DNA from: SR1 bacterium human oral taxon HOT-345
Lineage (GTDB): Bacteria > Patescibacteriota > Gracilibacteria > Absconditabacterales > Absconditicoccaceae
NCBI GenBank assembly: GCA_003260355.1
Contig: MPSQ01000001.1
Coordinates: 310,001 to 374,000 of the forward strand
Length of the DNA: 64,000 nt
Direction of reading: 5' to 3'
Below are positions 21,756 to 34,668 of the stretch, in pieces. The notes under the pieces are model-generated. The model had not been told where the DNA came from. It was given only the letters and a program-made list of their open reading frames with translations, and did no database searches. Numbering within the stretch: position 1 is the first letter of the stretch; each line of letters begins with the position of its first letter. Made by a program: the position numbers and the translations under genes.

Positions 21756-22853
21756 ATGCAGATTAAGCATAATGTTTTGGGGAAGGGAGACAAGAAGATA
21801 CTCTTTGATATTGAGATGCTACTCTATTATAAACAAGAGTTTGATGAGTTGGTGAAGAGTGGAGAATATACCTTCTATTTTTTGGAAAGGAAGCAGTTTA
21901 CTTCTCTATTTTCTCACGATCTTTTGAATAGAGTTTCGTTTTCTGGTTTGGATAAAACCTATAAGAAAAATTCTGATTTAAAAGATTATTATCAATCATT
22001 ATTATCCTTTTGTAGAGAAGAGAAAGTAAAGGCTTGTGTTTTTACAAGTACAGGACAGTATTGGCATCCAGATTTCCTAAATTTATTAAAAAGGGAATGA
22101 ATAACTATTGCTTTGTCCACCGCGGATGATGACACCAGTGCTATTAAGTATTGTTCGTTGCCTTATACTAAGTATTATGATTACCACTTTCATGTTGGGG
22201 TAATGTACGATAAGGAGGGGAAAACGATTGCTGATGTCTTAAGAGAGCATTGATGAAACCCAATATGGGTTCCTTTGTGAGCTAGAGCCGACCATATTAA
22301 TCAAGATATTCGTTTTGATAATAGAGATATTGAGCTCTGTTATATAGGTAATATGAATCCTCCAAAATTCTTCAGAATTTCAAAGTTAAAAAGGCATTTT
22401 GGTGATAGATTAAAGCTCTATTGAGCACAAGGAAATGGGGATCGGAAATCATTGAAAGGAATTTTTTATAAGATTTGTAACAAGCTCTTTAGACTTTGAT
22501 ATATCCAGAAACTGACTGAAGATGAACTTTTGGAGGTATACAGAAGAGCAAAAATCTGATTTAATCTGCATTTAGTTCCCTATAAATGACCAAGTAATAG
22601 TAGAATGTATGAATTAGCGAGCAATGGCGTGATGCAGGTTTGTGATAATAAGCTCTGAATGTCTAGGGTATTTGAAGATGGGAAAGAGATTGTTTGTTAT
22701 GAAAGTATTGATGAGGCTATTGAGAAGATTGAGTATTACTTGAAAAATGAGAAGGAAAGAATAGAAATAGCAAAGGCAGCTTATCTTAGGTCCAAGAATG
22801 AATATGCATACTTACATGTAATGAAAAAAACGCTTGATTATATTTGTGGATAG
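21756..22853 (+). CDS. CgeB-like glycosyltransferase
   Basis: The 365-residue protein has TADDDTSAIKY in the first half and a C-terminal HLVPYKGPSNSRMYELASNG, resembling the GT-B region of CgeB/YkvP-type glycosyltransferases with the N-x-R-x-x-E core. About seven UGA codons are read as Gly. It starts 1 bp after the stop of the methyltransferase. Sugar specificity is unknown. Confidence 0.68.
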
Positions 22854-22928
22854 TTTTTTTGTAGAATTTGTTTAGAGGTCAAACGTGAAACCATTACGAG
22901 AAATATTTATTTTTTAAAATTGTTAGAG

Positions 22929-23783
22929 ATGATAAGGTCATTAATTAAGAAACTGTATTGAACAGGAATATGAAAATATCCTCCATTTAAACGAATGTAT
23001 TATCTTCATGATAGATGGTTTAAAAAAAAGTATAAATGAAATAGACAGTATTTAATTACGATTGGTTGAGTAGATTTAAAGATAATAGCTGATGTCACAA
23101 ATTCTTTTCTTGCTAAAGAAGTTGCGATTAAATGATATTATGAAGAAGGGACCTCTTCCTATTTTTGTCATAATATAAAAAAATGAAGTGTTTTTCTTGA
23201 TATTGGTGCGAATATAGGTTACTATTCTTTAATTGCATCAAAGAAAGTTTGATTAGATTGAAGAGTTATTGCATTTGAACCTGTCAAGAAGAATTATGAG
23301 TCCTTATTGAAAAATATTGAGATAAATAGCATTAAAAATGTCTCAGTATTTAATTTTTGATTATGAAATAAGGAAGAAACTTCAAAGATTCATTTAATAG
23401 ACTCAGATTCTGGGAAAAGTTCAATTATGGTTGATTATCAATGAGATATTGAACAAATTCAAATGAAGAAATTTGATGATTTAGACTTAGATTTTGATAA
23501 ATCAAAAGTACAGTTTATAAAAATCGATGTTGAAGGATATGAATTTGAAGTTTTGAAGTGAATGAGGAACTTACTGCAAGAAAACAGAACATTGGAAATT
23601 ATTCTCGAATTTTCTCCAGAATATTATGAAGAATTTGGAAAAGACTATACTGTTCAGTTTATAGACTTTATTTATGAACTTTGATTTAATGCATTTGATG
23701 TTGATCATGGTTTTGCCCCTATAACCTTGACTGAGGAGAATACCTATCCTCAAAAAAATATTCTCTTAAAAAGAAATAGTTAA
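22929..23783 (+). CDS. FkbM-family methyltransferase
   Basis: The 284-residue protein has SAM motif I VFLDIGANIGYYSL, AFEPVKKNYE in motif II and the FkbM signature FIKIDVEGYEFEVLKGM. FkbM enzymes O-methylate sugars or polyketides. Thirteen of 22 glycines are UGA, the heaviest use I counted in the window. Stop TAA. Its end overlaps the stop of the convergent glycosyltransferase by 3 bp, leaving no room for a separate terminator. Confidence 0.88.
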
Positions 23784-24883
23784 TTTTCTAAAGCCGATTT
23801 TCGTTTTTCTACTATTTTATCACTGGAAAAATCTGTATATCTTTTCCTTCATTGTTCTTTATATGAGTTATAGCATTCTTTGTCATTTAATAATAGTTCC
23901 ATTGCCGATGAGAAAGCTGTTTTGTCGTTATTCGGAGTTGTTATACCATAGGTATTTTCTCATAGAATGTCTTTAGGTCACTGCGTCTTAGTACTAATAA
24001 TTGGAAGTCAAGATGCCATTGCTTCAAGGATTGCTAGAGAAAAAGATTCAGACAAACTACTTAAGAGAAAACAATCACTTTTCATTAGAAAAGGGAAGAT
24101 GTTTTCATGGTTTCCTAAAAGGTAAACATTTGAATTGTCTCAGATTTCTTTTTCTAATTGAGGTCTTAATTCTCCTTCCCCTAGAATAATAAGCTGAGTA
24201 TCCGGATATTTCTTGTTAAGTTTGATAAAACTCTGGATCATGAGGGATTGATTCTTGATAGGATTGAGACGACCGACACTGATAAATGTAAATTTTTTAT
24301 TTTCAAAGAGAGCAGTATATTCTGCTGGGAGTGCAGCTTTTTGCTTCTCTTTTATTTCATCTAGATTGAGTCCATTAGGAATTATTTGCACTTTTTGTGC
24401 TGGAATTTTGAAATTTTGTGTTAGTTGTTGTCTTTCATAACTGGTAAGTACGGTGATAGTATCTGCAAATCTATACAGATATTTAATGCATAAACGGTAT
24501 AGTCCCTTGCCATATGCCGCAATACTATGATGGATTGATACGATCATTTTTGAATCATTACCAAAAAGGCTGCTGATGATTGTTGGTATGTTAGCATCTT
24601 CCATCAGGGAAATCACAGTATTAATCTTATGTTCTTTGCAAAACTTTTTGATTTTTAAAGCTCTAGTAAATAATTTTTTTATTTTACCAAAAAACGAAGA
24701 AGTCTGATCCTCATTTAGGGTATAATAAGTTCATTTGAACGGATATTTTTCTTTGCTATCATAGAAAGTAAGATAAGAAATATCATATCATTCTTTATGG
24801 AGTTCAGTCCCAAGAATTGAGGCTACTTTTTCAGCTCCTCATCAAAACTGAAGTGAAGGAATAATGATTACGATATTTTTCAT
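23780..24883 (-). CDS. Glycosyltransferase family 4
   Basis: The 367-residue GT-B enzyme has an N-terminal IIPSLQFGGGAEKVAS (two consecutive UGA glycines), IHHSIAAYGKGLYR, ITVLTSYERQQ, FISVGRLNPIKNQSL, ILGEGELRPQLE and the donor site SSLSESFSLAILEAMASG. It is the last gene of the leftward polysaccharide operon. Confidence 0.88.
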
Positions 24884-24921
24884 CTTTTACTTTTTAGTCT
24901 TATGGAACTAAAAAAATGATT

Positions 24922-26289
24922 TTATTTTTCTTTTTTACCAAATACTACTATTTTTCTATTCCCAACAAAGTATGGAGAGCTCTTTATACACACATAATCT
25001 GATGGAAGAATTTCTAAAAAGTTGTGATTAAAACGATAGTTGTTATTGTTGTGAAGCTCATCAACGATAATCGTTTTTATGGTATTGTCTCTGCATAAGG
25101 TGGCATAGTAGCTTTTCAGTTCTTCTGGTGGGACAGCATGGATAAAATTAACTGTTATTAGATAGTCTATTTCATATCCCTTAATCGTATCAAATGATCC
25201 TACTGAATAATTGCTAGAGGGATACAGTTTTTTTGCTGCATTGATCACTTCTGGTGCAGTATCAAATCCATATTTATTTGGAGATTTTATCTTTGAGAGA
25301 ATTTCTCCCAGTCCGCATCAGATTTCAAGGACAGTGCCTTTTCTGCTTTTATCATCACTGTTGACTGTTTCTGCTACATAGGTTGTATAGGGTCTCCATT
25401 CAGCTGGCAAAATATGCCATCTATCAAAGTGATATCTTTTATATGCGAGGTAATGTCTAAGGTATCTTGCACTCCCCCTCAGTCGTGTCAAAAAGCTCCC
25501 GCATTCTTTACTCTTTCTATAAGGAAAGGTAATTAGGTTTTTGATTTGAATTAGTCAACGATAGAGTTTTTGTTCAGCATAAAATCTATAGAAAAAAACT
25601 GACTTCCTTCGTGGAGAGCTATAATCCAAGGATTCAATAGCATTGATACAGTGTTGAGATTCAGCTTTACAGAATGCTTCTATATTATCCATAAAAGCTG
25701 GACTATAGCTATTGGGATGCAGACAAATGGTCCAGATTCCGCTTCTTTTTTTTATTGGCTTTCGGAGTTGCTGAGGCAGCCATTTGAGACCTTCTCTTGA
25801 AAATGGGGAAAGGGCTATCCCATCTGTGATATATTCAAATTTTAATTCTTTTAGTGCCTTACATGTATTTTCATCAAAACTATGTGCTGGAGCCATTCGC
25901 CATTTTATTTCCTTTTTTAAGTGCTTTTCAAGGATTTCTTTCCCCTTTTTTATTTTTTCATATTGTTCTTTGTAGGGGAGTCATGCAAATTCACTATAGT
26001 TATTGAGAGCTATGATTCCACTGTTGTGCGTTGTGTAGAGGTGTTGATACCCATGCTGTGCAAAGATTCGTCATTTCTCCTCTAAACTTCTCATTTTCTC
26101 CCGAAATTCTGCTGTGTATTCTGCAAGTCATAATTGCCTATCTTGATTATCCGGCACAAGTCCAATGATTGGTTTAATAGCGTATCTATCAAAGATTTTT
26201 TCTAACCTCAAAAAATTATCTCGATTCATTCAAGGTGTGACATCATCGATACGAAAGATATAACCAGCTTTCTTTGTTTTTGTATGCAT
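24922..26289 (-). CDS. Fusion: polysaccharide deacetylase-like domain plus SAM methyltransferase
   Basis: One 455-codon frame under code 25. Residues 1-245 resemble DUF2334-type polysaccharide deacetylases: IFRIDDVTPGMN with the metal-binding Asp pair, AQHGYQH with two His, and WRMAPAHSFDE. Residues 300-455 are a class I methyltransferase: VLEIGCGLGEI, then FDTAPEVI and ITVNFIHAVPPEE. The two parts are joined by a basic linker with an in-frame UGA at 25555-25557. It probably deacetylates and methylates sugars of the same glycan; this is inference from the fusion and neighbours. Confidence 0.78.
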
Positions 26290-26340
26290 TATCTATCACT
26301 ATTTCATAAAAGGGAGTGAATCAGATCCTTTCCTTATTTT

Positions 26341-27615
26341 TTATAAACTTTTATAGTGCTTAAATCCTTGTCCTCTTAACTTGCCCTTAATGTCAAAAAG
26401 TACTCAATCTTCCTTGAGAAGGCTTTTAATATCAAGCTGCTCAAATTCCTTATGATTTTGAGCATAAATGATGGCATCGTATTTATTTTCATTAGAAAGT
26501 GCAGTAAGTATCTCTGCTGGGGTGAGATTAAGTTCTTCTCTATCATAGTCTCTAAGATATTCATGATAGGGATCATATCCAGCAATGTTAGTTCAGAATT
26601 CTTTGAGTTCTCTGATGGTCTCTGCTATTTTACTATTTCTAAAGTCAGGGACATTTTCCTTAAAGGTTAGGCCTAATATCAGAATATTTGCGTTTTGTAC
26701 TTTGTTGTTTGCCTGGATAAGGAGCTTTATTGCCTGATGAGCAACTCGAACTGGCATATCATCGTTTATTCTTCTTCCTGCAAGGATAACATCAGGATGA
26801 AGTCAGACTTTTATTGCTCTTCTAGCTAGATAATAAGGATCTACTCCAATACAGTGACCTCCTACAAGTCCAGGAGTGAACCTTAGAAAATTCCACTTAG
26901 TTGCTGCTGCATCCAAGACATCATAGGTATTTATTCACATTTTATCACAAATTTTTGCGATTTCATTGATTACTGCAATATTGATATCTCTTTGGGTATT
27001 TTCAATAATTTTTGAGGTTTCAGCAACTTTTATGCTTGGTGCTTTGTGAATTGTCCCTGTTGTAATTGATCAGTACATTTCCGCGAGAATTTCCAGTGTT
27101 TTTGGGTCAGAGGCAGATACTACTTTTGCGATTTTATCTACAGTATGCTCTTTGTCTCATGGGTTGATTCTTTCTGGAGAGTATCCTACATGAAAATCTT
27201 GAATGTATTTCAGTCCACTATTTTTTTCTAGAAGAGGGATACAGATTTCCTCAGTGCATCCAGGGTCTACAGTCGATTCATATACAACAGTTTGTCCTTT
27301 TTCTAGCACTTTACCTATCATTGTTGATGCTTTGATTAGTGGTGTGTAGTCAGGGTTATTGTCATGATCAACTGGAGTTGGTACAGTTACGATCAAGATT
27401 TCAGCCTTTTTTAATTCTTCTGGATTGTTGGTATAGTGGATATTAACTTCTGCGATTTTGTTTCAGATTTCTTCTGTTGCATCAAATCCATTTTTCAGCT
27501 CAGAGAGTTTTTGCTCAGAAATGTCGAATCCGATGAGATTGTTCCCTTTTTTTGCGAGATGGTAGGCTAGTGGGAGCCCTACATATCCAAGTCCAATGAT
27601 TGCAATAGTTTTCAT
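26341..27615 (-). CDS. Nucleotide-sugar dehydrogenase (WecC/TviB/WbpA type)
   Basis: The 424-residue enzyme oxidises a UDP- or GDP-sugar to the uronic acid. It has Rossmann motif [35 protein letters not shown] and the catalytic cysteine in [12 protein letters not shown], as in WbpA/TviB-like UDP-HexNAc dehydrogenases. The late [12 protein letters not shown] is also conserved in the family. Several UGA codons read as Gly. It pairs naturally with the epimerase next to it. Confidence 0.9.
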
Positions 27616-27646
27616 AGTGAATTTATATTAAAAAGATAAATTCTGA

Positions 27647-28609
27647 TTATATCTTATAGTATTCTCTGTATCGTTTGATAAGCTGGTGCACTCCTTCTTG
27701 GATAGGAATTTTTGGTTCTCGTCAGAGGAGCTTTTGTGTATGATTTATATCAACTCAGCTTTCGGGAATATCTGCTAAGTCAGCAGGGAGATATTTTTTA
27801 TTTCCAGTTTTCCCACATTCTTTTTCAATATAAGAGATCATATCGTTTAGTACAACGGTGTTTGTATTCCCAAGATTGAAGATTTCGTAATGATTTTCTG
27901 GAATATAATTTAGAGACTTGATCACTCCATCTACTATATCATCAATATAGGTGAAATTTCTAATTGTTTTTCCTTCATTAAATACCTGGATTTCTTTTTC
28001 TTCCAAGATTCCTTTTGTAAAGATAAAAAATGCTCCATCAGGTCTTCCTCGAGGTCAATAGACATTAAAAAATCTGAGTCCAACTGTTGGTAACTTGAAA
28101 TAAAAGCTATAACTGTGAGCGATAAGTTCGTCTGCTTTTTTTGTTGCTCAATAAAGACTTATCGGAGTATCAGTTTGATCCCCAACAGTAAAAGGCATTT
28201 TTTTATTTGCTCCATAGATACTAGCGCTAGAAGCATACACAAAATTTTTGATATGATGCTGTTTTGATAGCTCAATAAGGTTATGAAAACCTACAATATT
28301 TGTCTGAATATATGCATAAGGATTAATAAGACTATATCTTACTCCAGCTTGTGCAGCAAGATTTAATACTTTGTCTATTCTATTTTCTTCAAAGAGCTTT
28401 GTTACAAATGCTAGATCTTCTAGATTGCCTTTGTAGAAACTGAAGTTTTCAAACTTTTCAAGCTCTTGTCTTCTTGCATGTTTTAGGTTTATATCATAGT
28501 AATCATTTTCATTGTCAAGTCAAATCACTATTCCCCCCTGTTCTAGGAGTTTTTTTGAGACATGATATCAGATAAATCCACTGGATCAAGTGATGAGAAT
28601 TGTTTCCAT
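27647..28609 (-). CDS. NAD-dependent sugar epimerase (GalE/Gne type)
   Basis: The 320-residue SDR protein has [19 protein letters not shown] at the N-terminus for NAD binding, a YASSASIYG serine region, the YxxxK pair in LYGATKK and the C-terminal [14 protein letters not shown]. It resembles UDP-glucuronate 4-epimerases (family CapI/WbpP). Together with the dehydrogenase it would supply an epimerised uronic acid. One operon with its neighbours. Confidence 0.87.
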
Positions 28610-28656
28610 CTCTATATAATGAATTAAAAAAATCTTTTGATTTCGCTATTTTATAC

Positions 28657-30210
28657 TTAAGTAATTTTTTTTAAATTTCTAATTTCTTGTTTTAAGAGGC
28701 TATATTTCTTGATGTTCCATAAAAAAATTAGAAGCAAAAATCAGATTCAGATAGTAATAAGATATAAGAGATTATTTCGTCTATTATTCTCTATAACAAA
28801 TACTAAATGCTTACTATTCTGAATACAAAGTGTTAATATAGAAATAATTAAAACATTTGATCATATAAATTTCCAATCTGGTTGAAAGTATATTTTTTTC
28901 TTTAAGTAAATCAAGCTTAGTCCCCAAGCAAAGAAGTAGCCAACTCAAAATCATACTACAGCTCATAGGAGTCCAAAAAGGTAAATAGAAAGGTTACTTA
29001 TGAGGATTGTTAATGCTAATGTTCCTACTAGGATGTAAACTCTTTGTCTTACTGCTCAAATTCATCCAAGTATTGCAAAGTTGAAATTTGATAGGATATT
29101 AAATATGAGGAAACCGGTTCCCCAGATGCTGATCTCTCATGATAAACGAAATTTTTCTCAAAAAAGAACAGTTGCTATTTCAGGACCGAGGGCTATGAGT
29201 AGGGCACTGAAACTTAGTGTAAAAACAGAAAAATAACTATAAAAAAATGAAATAAGGAGATTCAGTTTTTTCTCATCTTTTTTTTCCATAACTTCTGCAA
29301 CAATCGGAAAAATTAAGCTCATAATCGGTCAAATCAGTACAAATCCTATATTAAACAAACTCTGGAAATTTGCGAAATATCCAGCAGATTCATCTCCCAG
29401 AAAATAAAGCACGAGCTGTTGAATAATCTGTCAAAATATGCCACTAATATTTAGTCAAATGAACGACCATAATGCATATTTGCGATATTCTTTAAGCATA
29501 GGTTTATTCCACTCAAACTTTCCCTGCATTAAAGAATAATGGTAATTTTTATAGTAAATAAATCCAGCAATGAGTATTCCAACTCCTAATCATAAAAGTC
29601 GGTTAAGACTATACCATTCTATTGTCCCTCTGTTGGTCAAAAAACAAAAAAATGAAAATCAGACTACAGATCGCATTCTTATAAATTCCACAAGTTGATA
29701 GTCGAAAGTCTTTTGAAATGCAATAAAAATGCTCTGAAATGTCTGAAAAAGATTTATTCATAAAAAATAGAGACAGAAGTATTTTAATATATCAACAGAA
29801 ATAGGGTTATGAAAATAGTTTATTGCAAGCCAATCACTACCAAACCACAATCCAAAAGCGATCAATATCGCGGTTCCGAACTGGACTAGAAAGCTGAGAT
29901 AAATTGTCGTTTTGATGTGATTGTATTCCTTTTTGATCCAGAATTTTGGTAAAAAATATTGTAGGCTTTCAGTTAGTCCAAGGTCATTATACACATTTAA
30001 AAAGCTAATTAAGCTAATAATGCTGTAGAGAATTCCAACATCCGCAACCGAAACTTCAGGAGAATTAGAAATTAAAAGCCTGATAAGATATCCTCCTGGT
30101 GCAATAAGATATCAAAAAAGATAAAGCCAGAAGCCTTTTTTTATTAGTTTTTGACTTAAGGTTTCGTCTTGAAGGAGATCTTTATGTTCTGAAGATTTTT
30201 CTGTCATCAT
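28657..30210 (-). CDS. Wzx-like polysaccharide flippase
   Basis: A 517-residue integral membrane protein with about 12-14 helices and the MVF/MOP superfamily feel: KGFWLYLFGYLIAPGGYLIR in the first segment, NDLGLTESLQYFLPK, a central GDESAGYFANFQSLF and many UGA-encoded glycines. Wzx proteins flip lipid-linked oligosaccharide units across the membrane. It is the first gene of the leftward polysaccharide operon. Start is one of two adjacent ATG codons (30208 or 30205). Confidence 0.82.
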
Positions 30211-30233
30211 TTACAAAAAAACTAAATTCAGAT

Positions 30234-31262
<1,029 letters not shown>

Positions 31263-31328
31263 TCAAAAGTGATAAAAAACTGTTTGGAATTTTAGTGTTT
31301 TACTTCCCCTTTGCAAGGAGAATATCTC

Positions 31329-31356
31329 TTGACATTTTGTGTTTTTTGTATATACT
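31329..31356 (+). promoter_or_regulatory. Promoter of small lipoprotein gene
   Basis: TTGACA 31329-31334, 16 bp, TATACT 31351-31356, four bases, ACTGA. Near-consensus, 29 nt before the start codon. Confidence 0.8.
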
Positions 31357-31385
31357 TGTGACTGAAAATAAAAAATAAAAAAATT

Positions 31386-31778
31386 ATGAAAAAGTTGGTT
31401 TCTCTTTTAGTGTTTGTTTCTTTCCTTTTTAGTTGTGATTGTGATCGTGTTCTGGATGATCCGGATTTGGCTTGGTCTATTGGGATTGTAAATAATGCAA
31501 TTCTCAAAGAGCGGACCGTGGCTTTAGAATTTAGGTCTTCGAGACAGGTTCAGAGAGTTGAATTTGAATCATTTTGGAAATTTGAGGTGAATGGATCGAT
31601 TCTTTCGGTTCGTTTGCTGGATTCAGATTTTACTTGGGAGCAACGAGGGAATGTCCTTCGAGGTGTATGTAAGATTCCTCTTGGGAGCTTGCTTTCTAAT
31701 CCTCAGGTTCGGCATCGTTATACTCACTTTGTCGGTTATGCGGTGATTGATGGTCGCAGGGTCAGGTTGAGGAATTAG
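31386..31778 (+). CDS. Predicted lipoprotein of unknown function
   Basis: The 130-residue protein has a signal peptide (MKKLVSLLVFVSFLFSC) with a lipobox-like LFSC; Cys 17 would be lipidated. The mature domain is beta-rich with FESFWKFEVNG and RGVCKIPLGS. No UGA. It has its own strong promoter and a terminator, so it is a monocistronic unit. No family is recognised. Confidence 0.7.
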   Translation: MKKLVSLLVFVSFLFSCDCDRVLDDPDLAWSIGIVNNAILKERTVALEFRSSRQVQRVEFESFWKFEVNGSILSVRLLDSDFTWEQRGNVLRGVCKIPLGSLLSNPQVRHRYTHFVGYAVIDGRRVRLRN

Positions 31779-31800
31779 GAAGTGAAAATGAGAAAAAAAG

Positions 31801-31836
31801 AAGGCTGAGTCTCGTTTTGAGATTCAGCTTTTTCCT
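31801..31836 (+). terminator. Terminator of lipoprotein gene / RsmF-like gene
   Basis: Stem AAGGCTGAGTCTC with TGAGATTCAGCTT (31801-31831) around a GTTT loop, followed by T. It overlaps the end of the convergent methyltransferase gene and may work in both directions. Confidence 0.75.
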
Positions 31837-31837
31837 T

Positions 31838-33265
31838 TTAATTTATTTTACTTTTTATGATCTTTTCTCCTTGTTTTCCTAGGGCGAAGCCTTTTCATTG
31901 TCGTTTTAAAATGAGAAACTCTCATGGTTTTCAGAACTGTTCTCTAAGGAGGTTATTTTCTGAAAGTTCTTGAGCCTGTTGATTGGAAAGGTCTTGAGTA
32001 TTTTTCTTGGCAGAGCTTCAAAAGCAGGTTGCAATGCTTTGCTGAGGAAGTCGTTCTCCAGAATAACTGATTTTTATGATAGGAAGTCAGATTTTTTCGG
32101 TATGAATTTTTTTGGAGAGGTTTGAGTAGTCTTTGGTAGTGCAATAAATTGCGTTATTTGTCGAGATAAAGGTTGTATTTGCTTGCTTGCAGATGCCTCG
32201 ATGATGATCAAGATAGTCTCGGACTTTTTTTTGAAGTTCAGGTCAGGTATAAAGTTGAGATTCTTTTAGAGTCCTTTTATCTTGCTTATTTTCTGTCGCT
32301 ATAGAGGCGACTTTTTTTAGCTTTAAGATGAAAAAGCCTCAAGTGTGTTGGATATGAGGTCGAAATCTGGCTACTTTTTGTGTGTCGTCAGTAGAAAGGA
32401 AGGTTTTATCTTGAAATTTGCTGATTCCATTGCTTTTTTGCTCAATAGGAACCGAAATTATTTCTATTGCAGGTCAAATCTTATTGATTACTTGGCTGAT
32501 CACGCCTTCGTTTTCAAAAGGATTGAGGGTACAGGTCGAATAAACGAGTGTTCATCAGACTTTTAGAGCTTTTATTCCAGAGATTAGAAGCTGGGTTTGA
32601 AGCTTCGCTAATTTACCTGCTGCTTTCTGATCTCGCATTTGGACTTTTTTATCGTGCTTATATTGCATCCCTTCCCCGGAACAAGGGGCGTCTACGAGAA
32701 CTTTATCAAAAGTTTCAGGTGCGAGGTCTCCGATATCTTCTCCTTTATAGGCAGAAATCGCTGTATTAAGCATTCCACAGCGGTTGATGTTGAAGATTAG
32801 GGCTTTCCTTCTAGAATTTGAAGGCTCATTGGCTAAAACAAATCCTCCTCAACTGTTTAAAAGCTTGTCTGCAAGCTGGATCGTTTTCCCTCATGGAGAG
32901 GCACAGAGGTCAAGTACCAGGTCTCATTTTTCAGGATTGAGAACTTGGGCTGAGAGCCCTGCAGCGACTTCTTGGATGTAAAAAAAGCCTCATTGATGCA
33001 GGAAATGTGTGCCGAGTGTTTTGGTATGATAGTTGTGGACGTAGAAAACATCATCATATTTCTTGTCTCAATGTGAGAGATCTGGATATTCAAGTTGCCG
33101 TCCTTGATCAATAAAATAGGGGAGTAGATCAGCTTTTTTTGCTTTTGAATTGATGAGTTTGATGCTCTTGGGAATGGTTTGTTGGTAACACGCTTTAAAT
33201 GCGGAAAACTCGTCCTTATTAGTAAGGAACTGAGCAATAAAGTCGAGATAACTGGTCGTTTTCAT
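31838..33265 (-). CDS. RsmF/NOL1-type rRNA m5C methyltransferase
   Basis: The 475-residue protein has SAM motif I LDLCASPGGKTIQLAD, the catalytic motif DAPCSGEGM (first Cys) and the STCTLNPFENE motif with the second catalytic Cys. The C-terminal part (residues 320-475) resembles the RsmF RNA-binding extension, with FKPGEFLILKR-like segments. About a dozen UGA codons read as Gly, for example at 32771 and 33068. RsmB is less likely because there is no N-terminal NusB-like domain. Confidence 0.85.
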
Positions 33266-33312
33266 GATATAGAGAGGGATAGAAGAAAAAAACTGGTTGT
33301 TATGTGCGATTC

Positions 33313-34617
33313 TTATTTTTCTGCATCCCTTATGAGTGCTTGTTTTTCGATTTCGAGCTGATTGATAGATTTTTCTAGTTGAAGAATTTCTTCTGGCATA
33401 GTAGCAAGGTTCATTTTTACGCTGGCTGCGGCCTCATCTAATAAATCTATGGCTTTGTCTGGGAGTTTGCGATCTGGAATATATCTCCTTGATAGGTCGA
33501 CTGCTGAAACTACGGCATCATCAGTAATTTTTACTCCATGGTGGGTTTCATAGGCTTTTTTAATACCGCGAAGAATTGCTAGAGCATCTTCTCTAGTTGG
33601 TTCATTTACCATGACTGGTTGGAATCTTCTCTCAAGTGCGGCATCTTTTTCAATGTAGAGACGATATTCATTGAGGGTTGTTGCTCCGATTACTCTGATT
33701 TGTCCTCTGGCGAGGGCTGGTTTGAGCATATTTCCCATATCCATCGATCATTCTGTCTTTCCTGCTCCAACAACGGTATGTAATTCATCGATAAAAAGGA
33801 TGATTTCTCAGTCTGATTTTTCAACCTCTTTTAAAATGGCTTTTAGTCTTTCTTCAAAGTCTCCTCTATATTTACTTCCTGCCATAAGTGCTCCCATATC
33901 GAGTTCAATGATTTTTTTGTTCTTAAGAAGCTCTGGAACCTCTCATTTGACGATTTGTTGTGCAAGAAGCTCAATAATGGCGGTCTTTCCAACTCCAGGA
34001 TCTCCGACAAGGACGGGATTGTTTTTGGTCCTACGAGAAAGGATTTGGAGTACTCTTCTTAGTTCTTCATCTCTTCCAATGACAGGATCAAGTTTCCCTT
34101 TTTCTGCAAGAAGCGTAATATCTTTCCCATATTTAGAAAGAGCTTCAAGGCTGACTTCTGGATCATTTGTTTCGATTTTTTCTCCGTTCCTCATTTGGAG
34201 GATTGTTTCGTGGGCTATTTGGTAAGTAATGTTAAGCTTTTCAAGGAGCTGCTTGATCTTGTTGTCGCTTTTTAGAATGGTGAGAAGAAAATGCTCGGTC
34301 GTGATATAGGCATCTCAGAGCTCTTTCATTTCTCTTTCGCTTTGTTCCAAGATGCGGTTTAACTCGTTGCTAAGTCCGATTTGGTTTGTCCCTTGAATCC
34401 TTGGGAGCCTGTCCAAAAGTACAATGGTTTCAGCTTTTATCTGTTCGATGTTTTTCCCCATTTTTTTTAAGATTAAGGGGAGGTAGCCATCAGTCTGTTC
34501 GAGCATCGCAAAGAAAAGATGTTCTGTTGTGATTTCATTATTCCCCCTATTGATGCAGAGGCTGTTTGCTTCTTGAATTGCCTCGCTGGCTTTAATGGTA
34601 AGTTTATTGAAGTTCAT
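33313..34617 (-). CDS. Half-length ClpB disaggregase (N domain plus first AAA+ module)
   Basis: The 434-residue protein has a Clp N domain (residues 1-145, [17 protein letters not shown]), a first AAA+ module with [59 protein letters not shown] and [18 protein letters not shown], then stops at TAA at the beginning of the middle coiled coil ([11 protein letters not shown]). ClpB is normally twice this long. The downstream 47 bp hold no continuation. The gene has a standard promoter with a CIRCE-like operator. It may work alone, with a separately encoded second half, or with the Clp gene at the left edge. Confidence 0.85.
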
Positions 34618-34639
34618 TTGTTTAATATTATGAAATAAA

Positions 34640-34666
34640 ATAGCACTTATTTTTATCTGGTGCTAT
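34640..34666 (-). promoter_or_regulatory. CIRCE-like operator (HrcA site)
   Basis: Inverted repeat ATAGCAC, 13 bp, GTGCTAT. This has the arm sequence and exact arm-to-arm distance of CIRCE (TTAGCACTC-N9-GAGTGCTAA), though the inner two bases of each arm differ. It begins 3 bp downstream of the -10 box, covering the transcription start. HrcA is encoded at 51781-52449. Confidence 0.75.
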
Positions 34667-34668
34667 AT

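Noticed and set aside
33671-34225. 184-codon plus-strand ORF
   Set aside because: Antisense to the AAA+ module of the half-length ClpB.
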